The position numbers and the translations under genes are program-made. The notes below the pieces were generated by a model. It did no database searches. It was not told the origin of the DNA and saw only the letters and a list, made by a program, of their open reading frames with translations. From Companilactobacillus bobalius (GTDB lineage: Bacteria > Bacillota > Bacilli > Lactobacillales > Lactobacillaceae): DNA of 64,000 nt. The stretch covers positions 124,001 through 188,000 of the forward strand of contig NZ_LNUA01000032.1 of assembly GCF_009764355.1 (NCBI RefSeq), read 5' to 3'. This document shows positions 54,225 through 64,000 of this stretch, piece after piece. How positions within the stretch are numbered: the stretch's first letter is position 1; each line of letters begins with the position of its first letter.

Positions 54225-54437
54225 ATGAAAGATATTGCGGCAGCTCTTGCAGCTGGTATCGCTGCTCTTGGAGCATCAATCGGTAACGGACTTGTTATTT
54301 CAAAAAATCTTGAAGTTAGCTAGATGGCAACCAAAGTAGCTGATAAACTAAGAGGAACAATGTTCATTGGTGTTGGTCTTATCGAAGCTGTTCCTATCAT
54401 TGCTATTGCTATTGCGTTCGTTATTCTTTTTGTCTAA
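54225..54437 (+). pseudogene. atpE: ATP synthase Fo subunit c gene with one in-frame stop
   Basis: A 70-codon frame starting MKDIAAALAAGIAALGASIG and ending with the proton-binding Glu in [20 protein letters not shown]. The loop expected as GVARQPEMAGT reads as a scrambled [14 protein letters not shown] segment (~54312-54350) with identical codon count. The Shine-Dalgarno is TTGGAGGA. The c-ring is essential for function. Confidence 0.88.
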
Positions 54438-54452
54438 TACATATGATGACTC

Positions 54453-54480
54453 GGCGATCAATAAAAAATCGCCTTTTTTA
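54453..54480 (+). terminator. Hairpin with T-tract between atpE and atpF
   Basis: Stem GGCGAT / ATCGCC followed by six T, 16 nt after atpE. It probably partially terminates or stabilises the upstream mRNA, raising subunit c/a output relative to downstream subunits. Confidence 0.55.
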
Positions 54481-54516
54481 TGTGTGTATTTATTTGATAG
54501 GAAGGAGTGAAGAATA

Positions 54517-55035
54517 TTGGCAGGTTTATTAGTTCTCGGAGCCAATCAAGTAGCTTTGGGAGACATGCTTTTCGTTCTTGTTTCTTTCATCATTTTGGCA
54601 CTTGCGGTTAAGCATTTTGCTTGGGGTCCAATCACAAAAATGATGGACGCCAGATCTGAAAAAATCACTGGTGACCTTGATTATGCGGATCAAGAACGTG
54701 CTCGTGCTAAAAAGTTGGCTCAAGAACGTGAAGATGCACTTAAAAATTCACGTGCTGAAGCAGTTGGAATCGTTAATAAAGCTAAGGAAAGTGGAGAGAC
54801 TCAAAAGAAGTCTATCTTAACTGAAGCCCACGGCGAAGCTGAAGAAGAGAGACAAAGAGCTAAATCTGATGCTGATAAAGCTAAACAAGATGCTATGGCT
54901 GGAGCACAAAAAGACATAGCAAACTTATCTTTGGAAATTGCTTCTAAAGTTATTTCTAAAGAGCTTAATGCTGACGATCAAAAGTCACTAATCGACTCTT
55001 ATATTAAGGAGTTGACGGTTAATGAAACTAAGTAA
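54517..55035 (+). CDS. atpF: ATP synthase Fo subunit b
   Basis: A 172-residue protein. An N-terminal membrane helix (MLFVLVSFIILALAVKHFAW) is followed by a long charged coiled coil, ending with VISKELNADDQKSLIDSYIK. It forms the peripheral stator. TTG 54517 follows GGAAGGAG. The stop overlaps the atpH start by 14 nt. Confidence 0.93.
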   Translation: MAGLLVLGANQVALGDMLFVLVSFIILALAVKHFAWGPITKMMDARSEKITGDLDYADQERARAKKLAQEREDALKNSRAEAVGIVNKAKESGETQKKSILTEAHGEAEEERQRAKSDADKAKQDAMAGAQKDIANLSLEIASKVISKELNADDQKSLIDSYIKELTVNETK

Positions 55036-55570
55036 TAAGCAAGTGGGAAAACGCTATACTAAGGCACTTTTTGAAGTTGCCGAAGAACAAAAGTCTGTAG
55101 AAGAAATGCTCGAAGATTTAAAAGCTTTGAAGCAAGTTTATGAGGAAAATCCTGGTTTGGGTTTTGCTCTAGCAGGCCGTTCTATTTCTCGCACTGAAAA
55201 GCTTAAAATCTTGGATACATTGAAGGGTCAATTTGGCTCTTTAATGCAAGATTTCTTAGGTTTAGTGTTTGATAACAATCGTATGGATTGTGTTATTGAT
55301 ATTGCTGATGCTTTCATCGAAAAATACGATGAAGTTAATGGAATTGTTGAAGCAACAGTTACAACAGCAATTGAATTGGATCAAACACAAGCTAAGAATC
55401 TTGAATCCGTGATTAAAAAGAGATTTTCAGTAAATGAAGTAAATTTAACGAAAATAGTTGATTCAAATATCATTGGTGGCGTTATAATCCGTGTTGGAGA
55501 CCAAGTTGTCGATGGTAGTGTTGTTAAGAAATTTAATGACATTAAGAACATGCTATTAGTTAATAATTAA
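55022..55570 (+). CDS. atpH: ATP synthase F1 subunit delta
   Basis: A 182-residue OSCP-family protein (VGKRYTKALFEVAEEQ near the start; the C-terminus contains DSNIIGGVIIRVGDQVVDGS, the family signature). It links stator b to the F1 head. ATG 55022 is preceded by AAGGAG within atpF. Confidence 0.93.
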   Translation: MKLSNKQVGKRYTKALFEVAEEQKSVEEMLEDLKALKQVYEENPGLGFALAGRSISRTEKLKILDTLKGQFGSLMQDFLGLVFDNNRMDCVIDIADAFIEKYDEVNGIVEATVTTAIELDQTQAKNLESVIKKRFSVNEVNLTKIVDSNIIGGVIIRVGDQVVDGSVVKKFNDIKNMLLVNN

Positions 55571-55585
55571 TTCGAGGTGAAAAGA

Positions 55586-57121
55586 ATGAGCATCAAAACT
55601 GAAGAGATTAGTTCGCTGATCAAAGAACAGTTAAAGAACTATAAAAATGAACTCTCAGTTGATGAAGTAGGTACAGTTACATACGTCGGTGATGGTATTG
55701 CTCGTGCTAATGGCCTTGAAAAATTTATGGATAGCAAATTCCTTGAAAACCAAGACGGTACTTTTGGTGTGGCTCAAAACCTTGAAAGTGATGATGTTGG
55801 TATCATTATTTTAGGTAATTACGATAAAATCCGTGAAGGCGATACTGTTAAGAGAACAGGTCGTATCATGGAAGTTCCCGTCGGTGATGCGATGGTTGGA
55901 CGTGTCGTTAATTCTTTGGGTCAACCTGTTGATGGTCTTGGAGAGATCAAGACTGACAAAACTAGACCTATTGAGTCACCTGCACCCGGTGTTATGCAAC
56001 GTAAGTCAGTTTTCGAACCTCTACAAACAGGTTTGAAATCCGTTGACTCACTTGTTCCTATTGGTCGTGGTCAACGTGAGTTGATCATTGGTGACCGTAA
56101 AACTGGTAAAACATCAATTGCTATCGATACTATTCTTAATCAAAAAGATGAAGATATGATTTGTATCTATGTCGCAATTGGTCAAAAGGAATCAACAATT
56201 AGAGCCCAAGTTGAAACCTTAAGAAAGCATGGAGCAATGGATTACACAATCGTTGTTGAAGCTGGTCCTAGTCAACCAGCACCTATGCTTTATTTCGCAC
56301 CATACTCTGGTGCCGCAATGGGTGAGTATTTCATGTACAATGGTAAACATGTTTTGATCGTCTATGATGATTTAAGCAAGCAAGCCAATGCCTACCGTGA
56401 AATTTCGCTATTGCTTCGTAGACCACCTGGGCGTGAAGCATATCCTGGTGATGTTTTCTACTTGCATTCACGTTTGCTAGAACGTGCTGCTAAGTTGAGT
56501 GACGATTTAGGTGGCGGTTCAATGACTGCTTTACCTATCGTTGAAACACAAGCCGGTGATGTGTCAGCCTATATTCCAACTAACGTTATTTCTATCACTG
56601 ATGGACAGATCTTCTTGAGTAGTGATATGTTCCACTCAGGTACACGTCCAGCTATTGATGCTGGTACATCTGTTTCTCGTGTTGGTGGAGATGCCCAAAT
56701 TAAGGCTATGAAGAAGGTTGCTGGTACTTTACGTCTGGATCTTTCTTCATATCATGAATTGGAATCATTCGCTCAATTTGGTTCAGATCTTGATGAAGCT
56801 ACAAAGGCAAAACTAGACCGTGGACGTCGTACAGAGGAAGTTCTAAAACAACCCGTACACTCCCCAGTTGCTGTTCAAAAACAAGTTTTGATTTTGTTTG
56901 CTTTGACAAGAGGATTCCTAGATAAAATCAATGTTGATGATATCAAAGAATATGAAGCTTCACTTTCTGAATATTTCGATGCAAACCATTCAGATCTTTT
57001 ACAAACAATCAAAGAAAAAGGTACATTACCTGATGAAGATACCTTCAAGTCAGCTGTAAGTGAATTTACAGAAAACTTCTTGGCTTCTAAGTCAGATTCA
57101 GATAGCAAGCAAGAAAAATAA
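55586..57121 (+). CDS. atpA: ATP synthase F1 subunit alpha
   Basis: A 511-residue protein with regulatory P-loop [35 protein letters not shown] and the arginine-finger region (GTSVSRVGG). ATG 55586, with GAGGTG just upstream, is preferred over GTG 55577. Intact, unlike atpB, atpE and atpD. Confidence 0.95.
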   Translation: MSIKTEEISSLIKEQLKNYKNELSVDEVGTVTYVGDGIARANGLEKFMDSKFLENQDGTFGVAQNLESDDVGIIILGNYDKIREGDTVKRTGRIMEVPVGDAMVGRVVNSLGQPVDGLGEIKTDKTRPIESPAPGVMQRKSVFEPLQTGLKSVDSLVPIGRGQRELIIGDRKTGKTSIAIDTILNQKDEDMICIYVAIGQKESTIRAQVETLRKHGAMDYTIVVEAGPSQPAPMLYFAPYSGAAMGEYFMYNGKHVLIVYDDLSKQANAYREISLLLRRPPGREAYPGDVFYLHSRLLERAAKLSDDLGGGSMTALPIVETQAGDVSAYIPTNVISITDGQIFLSSDMFHSGTRPAIDAGTSVSRVGGDAQIKAMKKVAGTLRLDLSSYHELESFAQFGSDLDEATKAKLDRGRRTEEVLKQPVHSPVAVQKQVLILFALTRGFLDKINVDDIKEYEASLSEYFDANHSDLLQTIKEKGTLPDEDTFKSAVSEFTENFLASKSDSDSKQEK

Positions 57122-57138
57122 TACAGGAGGTTTAAATA

Positions 57139-58056
57139 ATGGCTGAGTCCCTTATGGATATTAAAAGAAGAATTTCTTCTACTAAGAAAACCGGTCAAAT
57201 AACAAAGGCCATGCAAATGGTCTCTGGTGCTAAACTCTCTCGTATTGAAAAGAAATCTATTGCTTATCAATTGTATGAAAAAAAGGTTGAAGATATTGTT
57301 AGACATTTAACAGCTGCTGATGTGTTTAAAGAATTATCTGTTGCAGATGATTCCACTGATCCTTTGAGTCTAAACAGTCTTCTAAAAGTTCGTGAAGTCA
57401 AGAAGACTGCATATGTTGTCATTACAAGTGACCGTGGTCTTGTTGGTGGATACAATAGTAATATTTTAAAAGCAATGATGGATCTTTTCCAAAAGAAATA
57501 TCATGGTGATAAAAGTAAATTTACTATCATTTCCTTAGGTGCAACTGGTACTGAATTTTTCAAAGCACGTGGCTTTGACGTTGCTTATGAATATACAGGT
57601 TTACCTGATATTCCAACTGTTGAAGACATTACACCAATCATGAAAACAATTTTGCAAATGTATCAAGCTGAATTGTTTGATGAAATTGACATTTGTCATA
57701 ATCATCACGTTAATTCATTAGTTTCTAAGTTTACAACTCAAAAACTTTTGCCATTAACAGAACCTGATGATGTTACTGCTGAAGAACAACAAGTTGCTAG
57801 TGAATACATCACAGAACCAAACCCTAAAGCAGTTCTATCTGCAATTGTGCCTCAATATATTGAGTGTTTAGTTTTAGGAGCAATGATGGATGCAAAAACA
57901 GCAGAGCATGCTGCTTCTGTAACAGCTATGAAGAGTGCTAGTGATAATGCTGATGACCTTATTGCAGGTTTATCACTACATTATAATCGTGCTCGTCAGG
58001 CTCAAATTACTACAGAGATCACTGAAATTATCGGTGGTGCTGCTGCACTTGAATAG
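57139..58056 (+). CDS. atpG: ATP synthase F1 subunit gamma
   Basis: A 305-residue central-stalk protein. The N-terminus (LMDIKRRISSTKKTGQITKA) and C-terminus (NRARQAQITTEITEIIGGAA) coil into the F1 axis. The Shine-Dalgarno is ACAGGAGG. It is intact. Confidence 0.95.
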   Translation: MAESLMDIKRRISSTKKTGQITKAMQMVSGAKLSRIEKKSIAYQLYEKKVEDIVRHLTAADVFKELSVADDSTDPLSLNSLLKVREVKKTAYVVITSDRGLVGGYNSNILKAMMDLFQKKYHGDKSKFTIISLGATGTEFFKARGFDVAYEYTGLPDIPTVEDITPIMKTILQMYQAELFDEIDICHNHHVNSLVSKFTTQKLLPLTEPDDVTAEEQQVASEYITEPNPKAVLSAIVPQYIECLVLGAMMDAKTAEHAASVTAMKSASDNADDLIAGLSLHYNRARQAQITTEITEIIGGAAALE

Positions 58057-58076
58057 TTTAGAAAGGAGCCAAATTA

Positions 58077-59534
<1,458 letters not shown>

Positions 59535-59551
59535 CAGAAGGAGGAAATGAT

Positions 59552-59980
59552 ATGGCTGGTAATATTATGAAGGTCAATATTGTTACTCCTGATGGTGTTG
59601 TTTACGACCATCATGCAAAACTCGTTGTCTTGAGTACCATTGATGGTGAAATTGGTGTCATGGCGCACCATGCCCCAATTATTGCCCCATTGGTCATTGA
59701 TGAAGTTCGTGTCCGTCGTGTCGACAAGCCTCACCATGAAGACTCAATTGCTGTAAATGGCGGGTTCTTGGAGTTTAGTAATGATCTAGTATCGATCGTG
59801 GCTAATAGTGCCGAAAGAGCTAGAGATATTGATTTAAGACGTGCCAAATATGCTAAGCAAAGGGCTGAAAGTACTATCAAATCTGCTGAAGAAAAGCACA
59901 ATATTGATGAGTTAGCTCGTGCACAAGTATCCTTACGTAAGGCTATTAATAGAATTAACGTAAGTTCACATCGTAATTAA
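59552..59980 (+). CDS. atpC: ATP synthase F1 subunit epsilon
   Basis: A 142-residue protein with the N-terminal beta-barrel (VNIVTPDGVVYDHHAKLVVL, GEIGVMAHHAPIIAPL) and the C-terminal helical hairpin. Last gene of atpBEFHAGDC; Shine-Dalgarno GAAGGAGG. Confidence 0.93.
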   Translation: MAGNIMKVNIVTPDGVVYDHHAKLVVLSTIDGEIGVMAHHAPIIAPLVIDEVRVRRVDKPHHEDSIAVNGGFLEFSNDLVSIVANSAERARDIDLRRAKYAKQRAESTIKSAEEKHNIDELARAQVSLRKAINRINVSSHRN

Positions 59981-59988
59981 TATGTAAT

Positions 59989-60019
59989 AAAAAAGACTGA
60001 GGAGACTCAGTCTTTTTTG
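59989..60019 (+). terminator. Terminator of the atp operon
   Basis: Stem AAAAGACTGAG / CTCAGTCTTTT with a GAGA loop and T-tract. Confidence 0.9.
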
Positions 60020-60104
60020 TACTTTAAATTAAGTTAAAGTATTTGGTATGGATAAACGTGATTATTAATAAAATGTTATTATTTAGAAAAGTGAGGTTTA
60101 TAAA

Positions 60105-60338
60105 ATGACAAATTTAGGAATAAATGCAATAATTACGCTTGTAAGCCATATCATTTTTATATGGATCAGTTTTAATATATTACAAGTGGTGGATTGGAAA
60201 AAGATATATAACAAAACCAATCCTAAAATGTTACAATTACTTGTAGCGTTTATTGCAATCGCTCTGGGTTACACTGTAAGTTCGTTTTTCATGAGTATTT
60301 TCAGTTTAACTCAGAATATAGCCTTGTTTTTTAAATGA
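60105..60338 (+). CDS. DUF1146 family small membrane protein
   Basis: A 77-residue protein with two membrane helices separated by VVDWKKIYNKTNPKMLQLLV, the DUF1146 (YwzB) hallmark. It commonly lies between the atp operon and murA in Firmicutes. Function unknown. Confidence 0.87.
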   Translation: MTNLGINAIITLVSHIIFIWISFNILQVVDWKKIYNKTNPKMLQLLVAFIAIALGYTVSSFFMSIFSLTQNIALFFK

Positions 60339-60362
60339 TTCCAGGTTTTGGAGGAGAATATT

Positions 60363-61685
60363 GTGCAACAAATAATCGTAAATGGACCTACGCAATTAAA
60401 GGGAAATGTAAGAATTGAAGGTGCAAAGAATGCTGCCTTACCAATTTTGGCGGCGACTATCTTAGCATCAAAAGGAAAAACCTCTTTGACAAATATCCCT
60501 CCGTTATCAGATGTAATTACAATGTCCAAAGTATTAAAAGCTTTGAATGCTAATGTTTCATATGATGAAATTGATGAAGTTTTAACGGTTGATACGAGTG
60601 AAGGAACATCCACTACAGCTCCTGAAGACCTAGTTGATAAAATGCGTGCTTCAATTGTTGTTTTAGGGCCTAAAAAAGTAGCCTATACTAATAAGTATAA
60701 ATCTATGCACGGAGGTTGTGCAATTGGTTCAAGACCAATAGCGCTACATTTTGAGCAAATTGAAATGTTAACGAATTTATTTAATCAAAATGGTGGTTAT
60801 ATCGATGCAACTACCGATGGACTACATGGCGCCAATATTTATTTAGATTTTCCAAGTGTTGGTGCTACTCAAAATATTATGATGGCTGCGACTCTTGCTG
60901 ATGGTGAAACATCTATTGTTATATTAAAAAAGTTAAATGAATAAGTAGATTTAGCTAATGTTTTAAGTAAAATGGGTGCTGACGTTACAGGAGCTGGTAC
61001 TAACACAGTTCGTATTAACGGTGTATCTAGTTTACATGGTTGTGAACATTCAATTATGCAAGATAGAATTGAAGCTGGTACTTTTATGGTAGCTGCTGCA
61101 GTTACAAATGGTGATATTTTCATCAAGGATGCTGTGGCTGCACATAATCGTCCATTGATCTCTAAATTGATTGAAATGGGCGTTAAAATTGATGAGAACG
61201 ACGAAGGAATTCGTATTACTGGTTCTAATCAATTGAAACCAGTTGATGTTAAGACAATGCCTCATCCAGGTTTTCCAACTGACATGCAAGCTCAAATGAC
61301 TTTGGCTCAATTGTTAAGCGTTGGAACAACTGTAATGACAGAGACAGTCTTTGAAAATAGATTTATGCATTTCCCAGAATTTGGGAAGATGAAGGCCGAC
61401 TATAAAATTGAAGGTAATTCAGTTATTATGTTTGGACCTGCACAATTGAGTGGTGCTAATGTTGCCGCTACTGACCTACGTGCTGCTGCAGCGTTGGTAC
61501 TAGCAGGATTGGTTGCTGAAGGCGAGACAAGAGTTTCTAACCTTCAATATTTGGATCGTGGATATTATCATTTTACTGAGAAGTTAAGAGACTTAGGTGC
61601 TAACATAAGACGTGTAGCAATCGATGAATCTGGTCGAGAAAGTTTAGTATTGAATACAATACCAAGTGTTACAAAATTGGCTTAA
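60363..61685 (+). pseudogene. murA: UDP-N-acetylglucosamine 1-carboxyvinyltransferase gene with one scrambled block
   Basis: GTG 60363 (GGAGGAG 6 nt upstream) gives MQQIIVNGPTQLKGNVRIEG. The catalytic Cys is in HGGCAIGSRPIALHF. After GETSIV the eight residues expected as NAAREPEI read ILKKLNE-stop (60925-60948), and the frame resumes [18 protein letters not shown] with unchanged count. The rest ([18 protein letters not shown]) is normal. MurA starts peptidoglycan synthesis; firmicutes often have a second copy elsewhere. Confidence 0.9.
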
Positions 61686-61694
61686 AGTTGACTT

Positions 61695-61724
61695 AAGGAA
61701 GTGGGATTTCCACTTTCTTTTTTT
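61695..61724 (+). terminator. Terminator after murA
   Basis: Stem AAGGAAGTGG / CCACTTTCTT with a short GATTT loop and T-run. Confidence 0.8.
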
Positions 61725-61790
61725 ATTGGCAATTTAATGATTGAGCTGGTTATGATATACTTTTTGTGTTTAGATTTTGGAGGATATAGT

Positions 61791-62780
61791 ATGTCGAAAT
61801 ATCTAGGAATTGATTTGGGTACAGCAAATGTACTTATTGATGTAAAAGGCGAGGGAATTGTTTTAAACGAACCCTCTGTCGTAGCAATTAATACGAATAA
61901 TAATGATGTCGTAGCAGTTGGTAAAGATGCTTATATGATGGTTGGTAGAACACCAGCCAATATTAAAGCTATCCGTCCATTGAAAGACGGTGTAATAGCT
62001 GACTTTGATATTACTGAAAAAATGCTTCAGTATTTCATTGATAAATTGAATATGAGAAGTCGCTTTGCTAAGCCAACGATTATGATTTGTGCACCTACTA
62101 ATGTGACACCAGTAGAACAAAAATCTATCATTGAAGCTGCTGAACAAGCTGGTGGGGGAAAAGTTTATCTACAACTTGAACCCAAGGTAGCTGCTGTTGG
62201 TGCTGGTCTTGATATTTTTAAGCCACAAGGAAATATGGTTATTGATATCGGTGGTGGTACTAGTGATATTGCCGTTATTTCAATGGGAGATATCGTTACA
62301 AGCCGTTCATTACGTTTCGCGGGTGATAAGATGACAGGCGCTATTCAGGCCTTTGTGAAGCAAAACCATGGCCTTATTATTGGTGAAAGAACTGCTGAAC
62401 AAATTAAGATGGAAATCGGTTGTGTCATGGATGCTGACGAAAGTAAGACATTCTCTGCCAGTGGAATTGATGTCGTAACTGGATTGCCTAAAGAAATTAC
62501 GATTAATGAATTAGAAGTTCAAAACGCTTTATCTGACGGTGTAGATCAAATTGTTGATGCTGCCAGAAATGTTTTGGAACAAACTCCTCCTGAATTATCT
62601 GGAGATATTATTGATCGTGGTATTATGTTAACTGGTGGTGGAGCCTTGTTGAAGAACCTTGACAAGCTTCTTTCCGAAAAGTTACAAGTACCCGTACTTT
62701 TGACAGATAGTCCACTTGACTCGGTTGCCTTGGGTACTGGTGTTTTGTTAGAGAATATCGAAAAACATAAAAAATACTAG
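61791..62780 (+). CDS. mreB: Rod-shape-determining actin homologue MreB/Mbl
   Basis: A 329-residue bacterial actin: KYLGIDLGTANVLIDVKGEG (phosphate 1), PTIMICAPTNVTPVEQKSII, VIDIGGGTSDIAVISMGD (phosphate 2) and LTGGGALLKNLDKLL. It organises lateral wall synthesis. ATG 61791 with TTTGGAGG is chosen over an upstream in-frame start at 61701. Whether it is MreB or its paralogue Mbl cannot be told from position alone. Confidence 0.92.
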   Translation: MSKYLGIDLGTANVLIDVKGEGIVLNEPSVVAINTNNNDVVAVGKDAYMMVGRTPANIKAIRPLKDGVIADFDITEKMLQYFIDKLNMRSRFAKPTIMICAPTNVTPVEQKSIIEAAEQAGGGKVYLQLEPKVAAVGAGLDIFKPQGNMVIDIGGGTSDIAVISMGDIVTSRSLRFAGDKMTGAIQAFVKQNHGLIIGERTAEQIKMEIGCVMDADESKTFSASGIDVVTGLPKEITINELEVQNALSDGVDQIVDAARNVLEQTPPELSGDIIDRGIMLTGGGALLKNLDKLLSEKLQVPVLLTDSPLDSVALGTGVLLENIEKHKKY

Positions 62781-62788
62781 GGTGAAAA

Positions 62789-62971
62789 ATGAAAAGAGAC
62801 TTTGGTAAAGAATATCGTCGTGATATTTTTAAGAAAATAGGTTGGGTATTATTATTAATGCTAATTTTTTTAGTTTTGGGTATGTTGATTGGATCAGCCT
62901 TAGGTGGTTCTAATCCACTGGCTGTTTTATGGCCAGGAACCTGGATGCATATGTTTGATTTCCTAAAATAA
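62789..62971 (+). CDS. EpuA-like small membrane protein (often annotated RNA polymerase beta)
   Basis: A 60-residue protein with one membrane segment ([19 protein letters not shown]) and a C-terminal [12 protein letters not shown], matching the EpuA/PF11772 family. The name 'RNA polymerase subunit beta' sometimes used for it is misleading. It follows mreB by 8 nt (GGTG ribosome-binding site) and is coupled to yidD. Confidence 0.75.
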   Translation: MKRDFGKEYRRDIFKKIGWVLLLMLIFLVLGMLIGSALGGSNPLAVLWPGTWMHMFDFLK

Positions 62972-62972
62972 T

Positions 62973-63266
62973 ATGTTGAAAAAAATATTAATAGGAATCG
63001 TTAGAATTTATCAAAAATTCATATCTCCAGTATTGCCACCTAGTTGTCGATATTACCCAACGTGTTCATCTTACTTTATTGATGCGGTGAAAAAGCACGG
63101 TGGAATTTTAGGTACTGTTATGGGGATTGCAAGAATATTACGTTGTAATCCCTTTGTGCGTGGTGGGGTAGATCCCGTACCAGATAATTTCACCATTTTT
63201 AGAAATCCTCATCCGGAAAAATATGAAGATGAAATTATTGCAAAAAAATTTCATAACAAAGAATAG
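62973..63266 (+). CDS. yidD: Membrane protein insertion efficiency factor YidD
   Basis: A 97-residue protein with the YidD pattern [38 protein letters not shown], and [17 protein letters not shown]. It assists YidC-dependent insertion. Confidence 0.92.
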   Translation: MLKKILIGIVRIYQKFISPVLPPSCRYYPTCSSYFIDAVKKHGGILGTVMGIARILRCNPFVRGGVDPVPDNFTIFRNPHPEKYEDEIIAKKFHNKE

Positions 63267-63276
63267 GAAAGATTCA

Positions 63277-63498
63277 ATGTCTAGAAAAAAGAAATCAGTA
63301 GAAATTAGTTTAAAAGATATCAGTAGTGATCCCGAAACTTATGAACTTTGGGATGGTAAACATTATATTGGAACGATTAAAAAGGAGGCTGAACGTTACC
63401 TTTCTTTTGTAGAGAGCAACGATACTCCCTTTAAGTCGGTCAAACTTGACGATGCAATTAATGAATTGTTGATGCAATATAATTTACATAATCATTAA
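63277..63498 (+). CDS. DUF2969 family protein
   Basis: A 73-residue protein starting at ATG 63277 (AGGAAAG upstream). It begins MSRKKKSVEISLKDIS and contains ETYELWDGKHYIGTI, typical of DUF2969, found beside yidD and rodA in lactobacilli. Function unknown. Confidence 0.85.
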   Translation: MSRKKKSVEISLKDISSDPETYELWDGKHYIGTIKKEAERYLSFVESNDTPFKSVKLDDAINELLMQYNLHNH

Positions 63499-63509
63499 TA
63501 GGTGTAGAT

Positions 63510-64000
63510 ATGCAAATAAGAAATGAAAATAAGAAGAATGACGTGGATTCAAGAATTGATTATGGAATAATTTTTTCCGTAATGATGTTGGCTATGATTG
63601 GATTAATGTCAATCTATGTAGCAACGATTCAAGATTCACAGAACCCATTGAAGAATGTGGTTTCACAAATAGTTTGGTATGCTATCGGTGCTGTTATAGT
63701 AGCAGTGGTGATGCAGTTTGATGCGGAGCAGTTGTGGCAAGTTGCCACCTTGGCGTATTTTGCAGGATTGGCGTTACTGTTTTTAGTATTGATTTTTTAC
63801 AGTCGCTCCTATGCTGCAAGTACTGGTGCTAAGAGTTGGTTTGCTATCGGTTCATTTACATTCCAACCATCAGAAGTTATGAAACCGGCGTTTATTTTAA
63901 TGCTGGGTAAAGTAATCACAAATCATAACAGTGAATATTCACATACTATCAAGAGTGATTTTATGTTGATTGGAAAACTATTCCTGTGGACATTGCCTGT
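63510..64000 (+). CDS. rodA: RodA/FtsW/SpoVE-type glycosyltransferase (3' partial)
   Basis: The frame begins MQIRNENKKNDVDSRIDYG and enters membrane helices (IIFSVMMLAMIGLMSIYVA, WYAIGAVIVAVVMQF). GAKSWFAIGSFTFQPSEVMK is the SEDS signature region, with the PSE motif. It polymerises glycan strands in the elongasome together with MreB. The frame is open to the right edge; only ~164 codons are seen. Confidence 0.92.
   Translation, partial: MQIRNENKKNDVDSRIDYGIIFSVMMLAMIGLMSIYVATIQDSQNPLKNVVSQIVWYAIGAVIVAVVMQFDAEQLWQVATLAYFAGLALLFLVLIFYSRSYAASTGAKSWFAIGSFTFQPSEVMKPAFILMLGKVITNHNSEYSHTIKSDFMLIGKLFLWTLP

Noticed and set aside
31322..54350. Colour-space (two-base encoding) decoding errors as the cause of the scrambled blocks
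   Set aside because: I compared duplicated or predictable sequences base by base; differences do not follow a constant base transformation over runs.

Overview
The window is low-GC Firmicutes DNA of the Lactobacillaceae type. The gene set (oleate hydratase, MurT, C69 dipeptidase, SLAP-domain secreted proteins, an F1Fo operon followed by murA, an MreB homologue, yidD, DUF2969 and rodA) best fits a Companilactobacillus-like species. That genus call is inference; only the family is reasonably secure.

Layout. (1) 1-13391: right part of a siphovirus-type prophage, from the tape measure protein through the tail tip to lysis genes. The lysis region (8.6-12.4 kb) is a mosaic with partial duplications: an XhlA-like coiled-coil gene twice, phi-LC3-type holins three times (one decayed), a second holin type twice, a truncated GH25 lysin, an intact amidase, and a duplicated ~225-bp cassette. 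(2) 13.4-14.65 kb: phage-end region with tandem terminators, three tiny minus-strand genes under a palindromic operator, and integrase-arm-like direct repeats. (3) 14.7-20.3 kb: stress and membrane proteins, an Ltp-like possible superinfection-exclusion protein, a C69 dipeptidase and an amino-acid permease. (4) 20.5-23.2 kb: a WYL regulator, a 58-aa ORF and a convergent PD-(D/E)XK nuclease, a candidate defence-type locus. (5) 23.5-43 kb: accessory metabolism, including an alcohol dehydrogenase/MarR pair, two paralogous secreted SLAP proteins with a shared promoter signature, an ArsR/Old Yellow Enzyme/DJ-1 cluster, nuclease-glyA, lemA-htpX, oleate hydratase, a tRNA-Glu and two candidate structured RNAs. 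(6) 43-49 kb: a heterodimeric ABC exporter, a serine hydrolase and MurT. (7) 49.2-64 kb: housekeeping genes tdk-prfA-prmC-tsaC-upp, atpBEFHAGDC, DUF1146, murA, mreB/mbl, epuA, yidD, DUF2969 and rodA (cut by the window edge).

The most striking whole-window observation is that many core genes (glyA, prfA, atpB, atpE, atpD, murA, lemA, htpX, an ABC exporter subunit, an alcohol dehydrogenase, Old Yellow Enzyme, an aldo/keto reductase) carry internal stops inside short scrambled blocks. Wherever I could count codons against the expected family sequence, total length and reading frame were preserved, so the damage is substitutions without indels. Several of these genes are essential, so a sequence or assembly-quality artefact is the simplest explanation. 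I annotate them at full length as broken copies and flag the blocks. The duplicated lysis region may partly share this cause.
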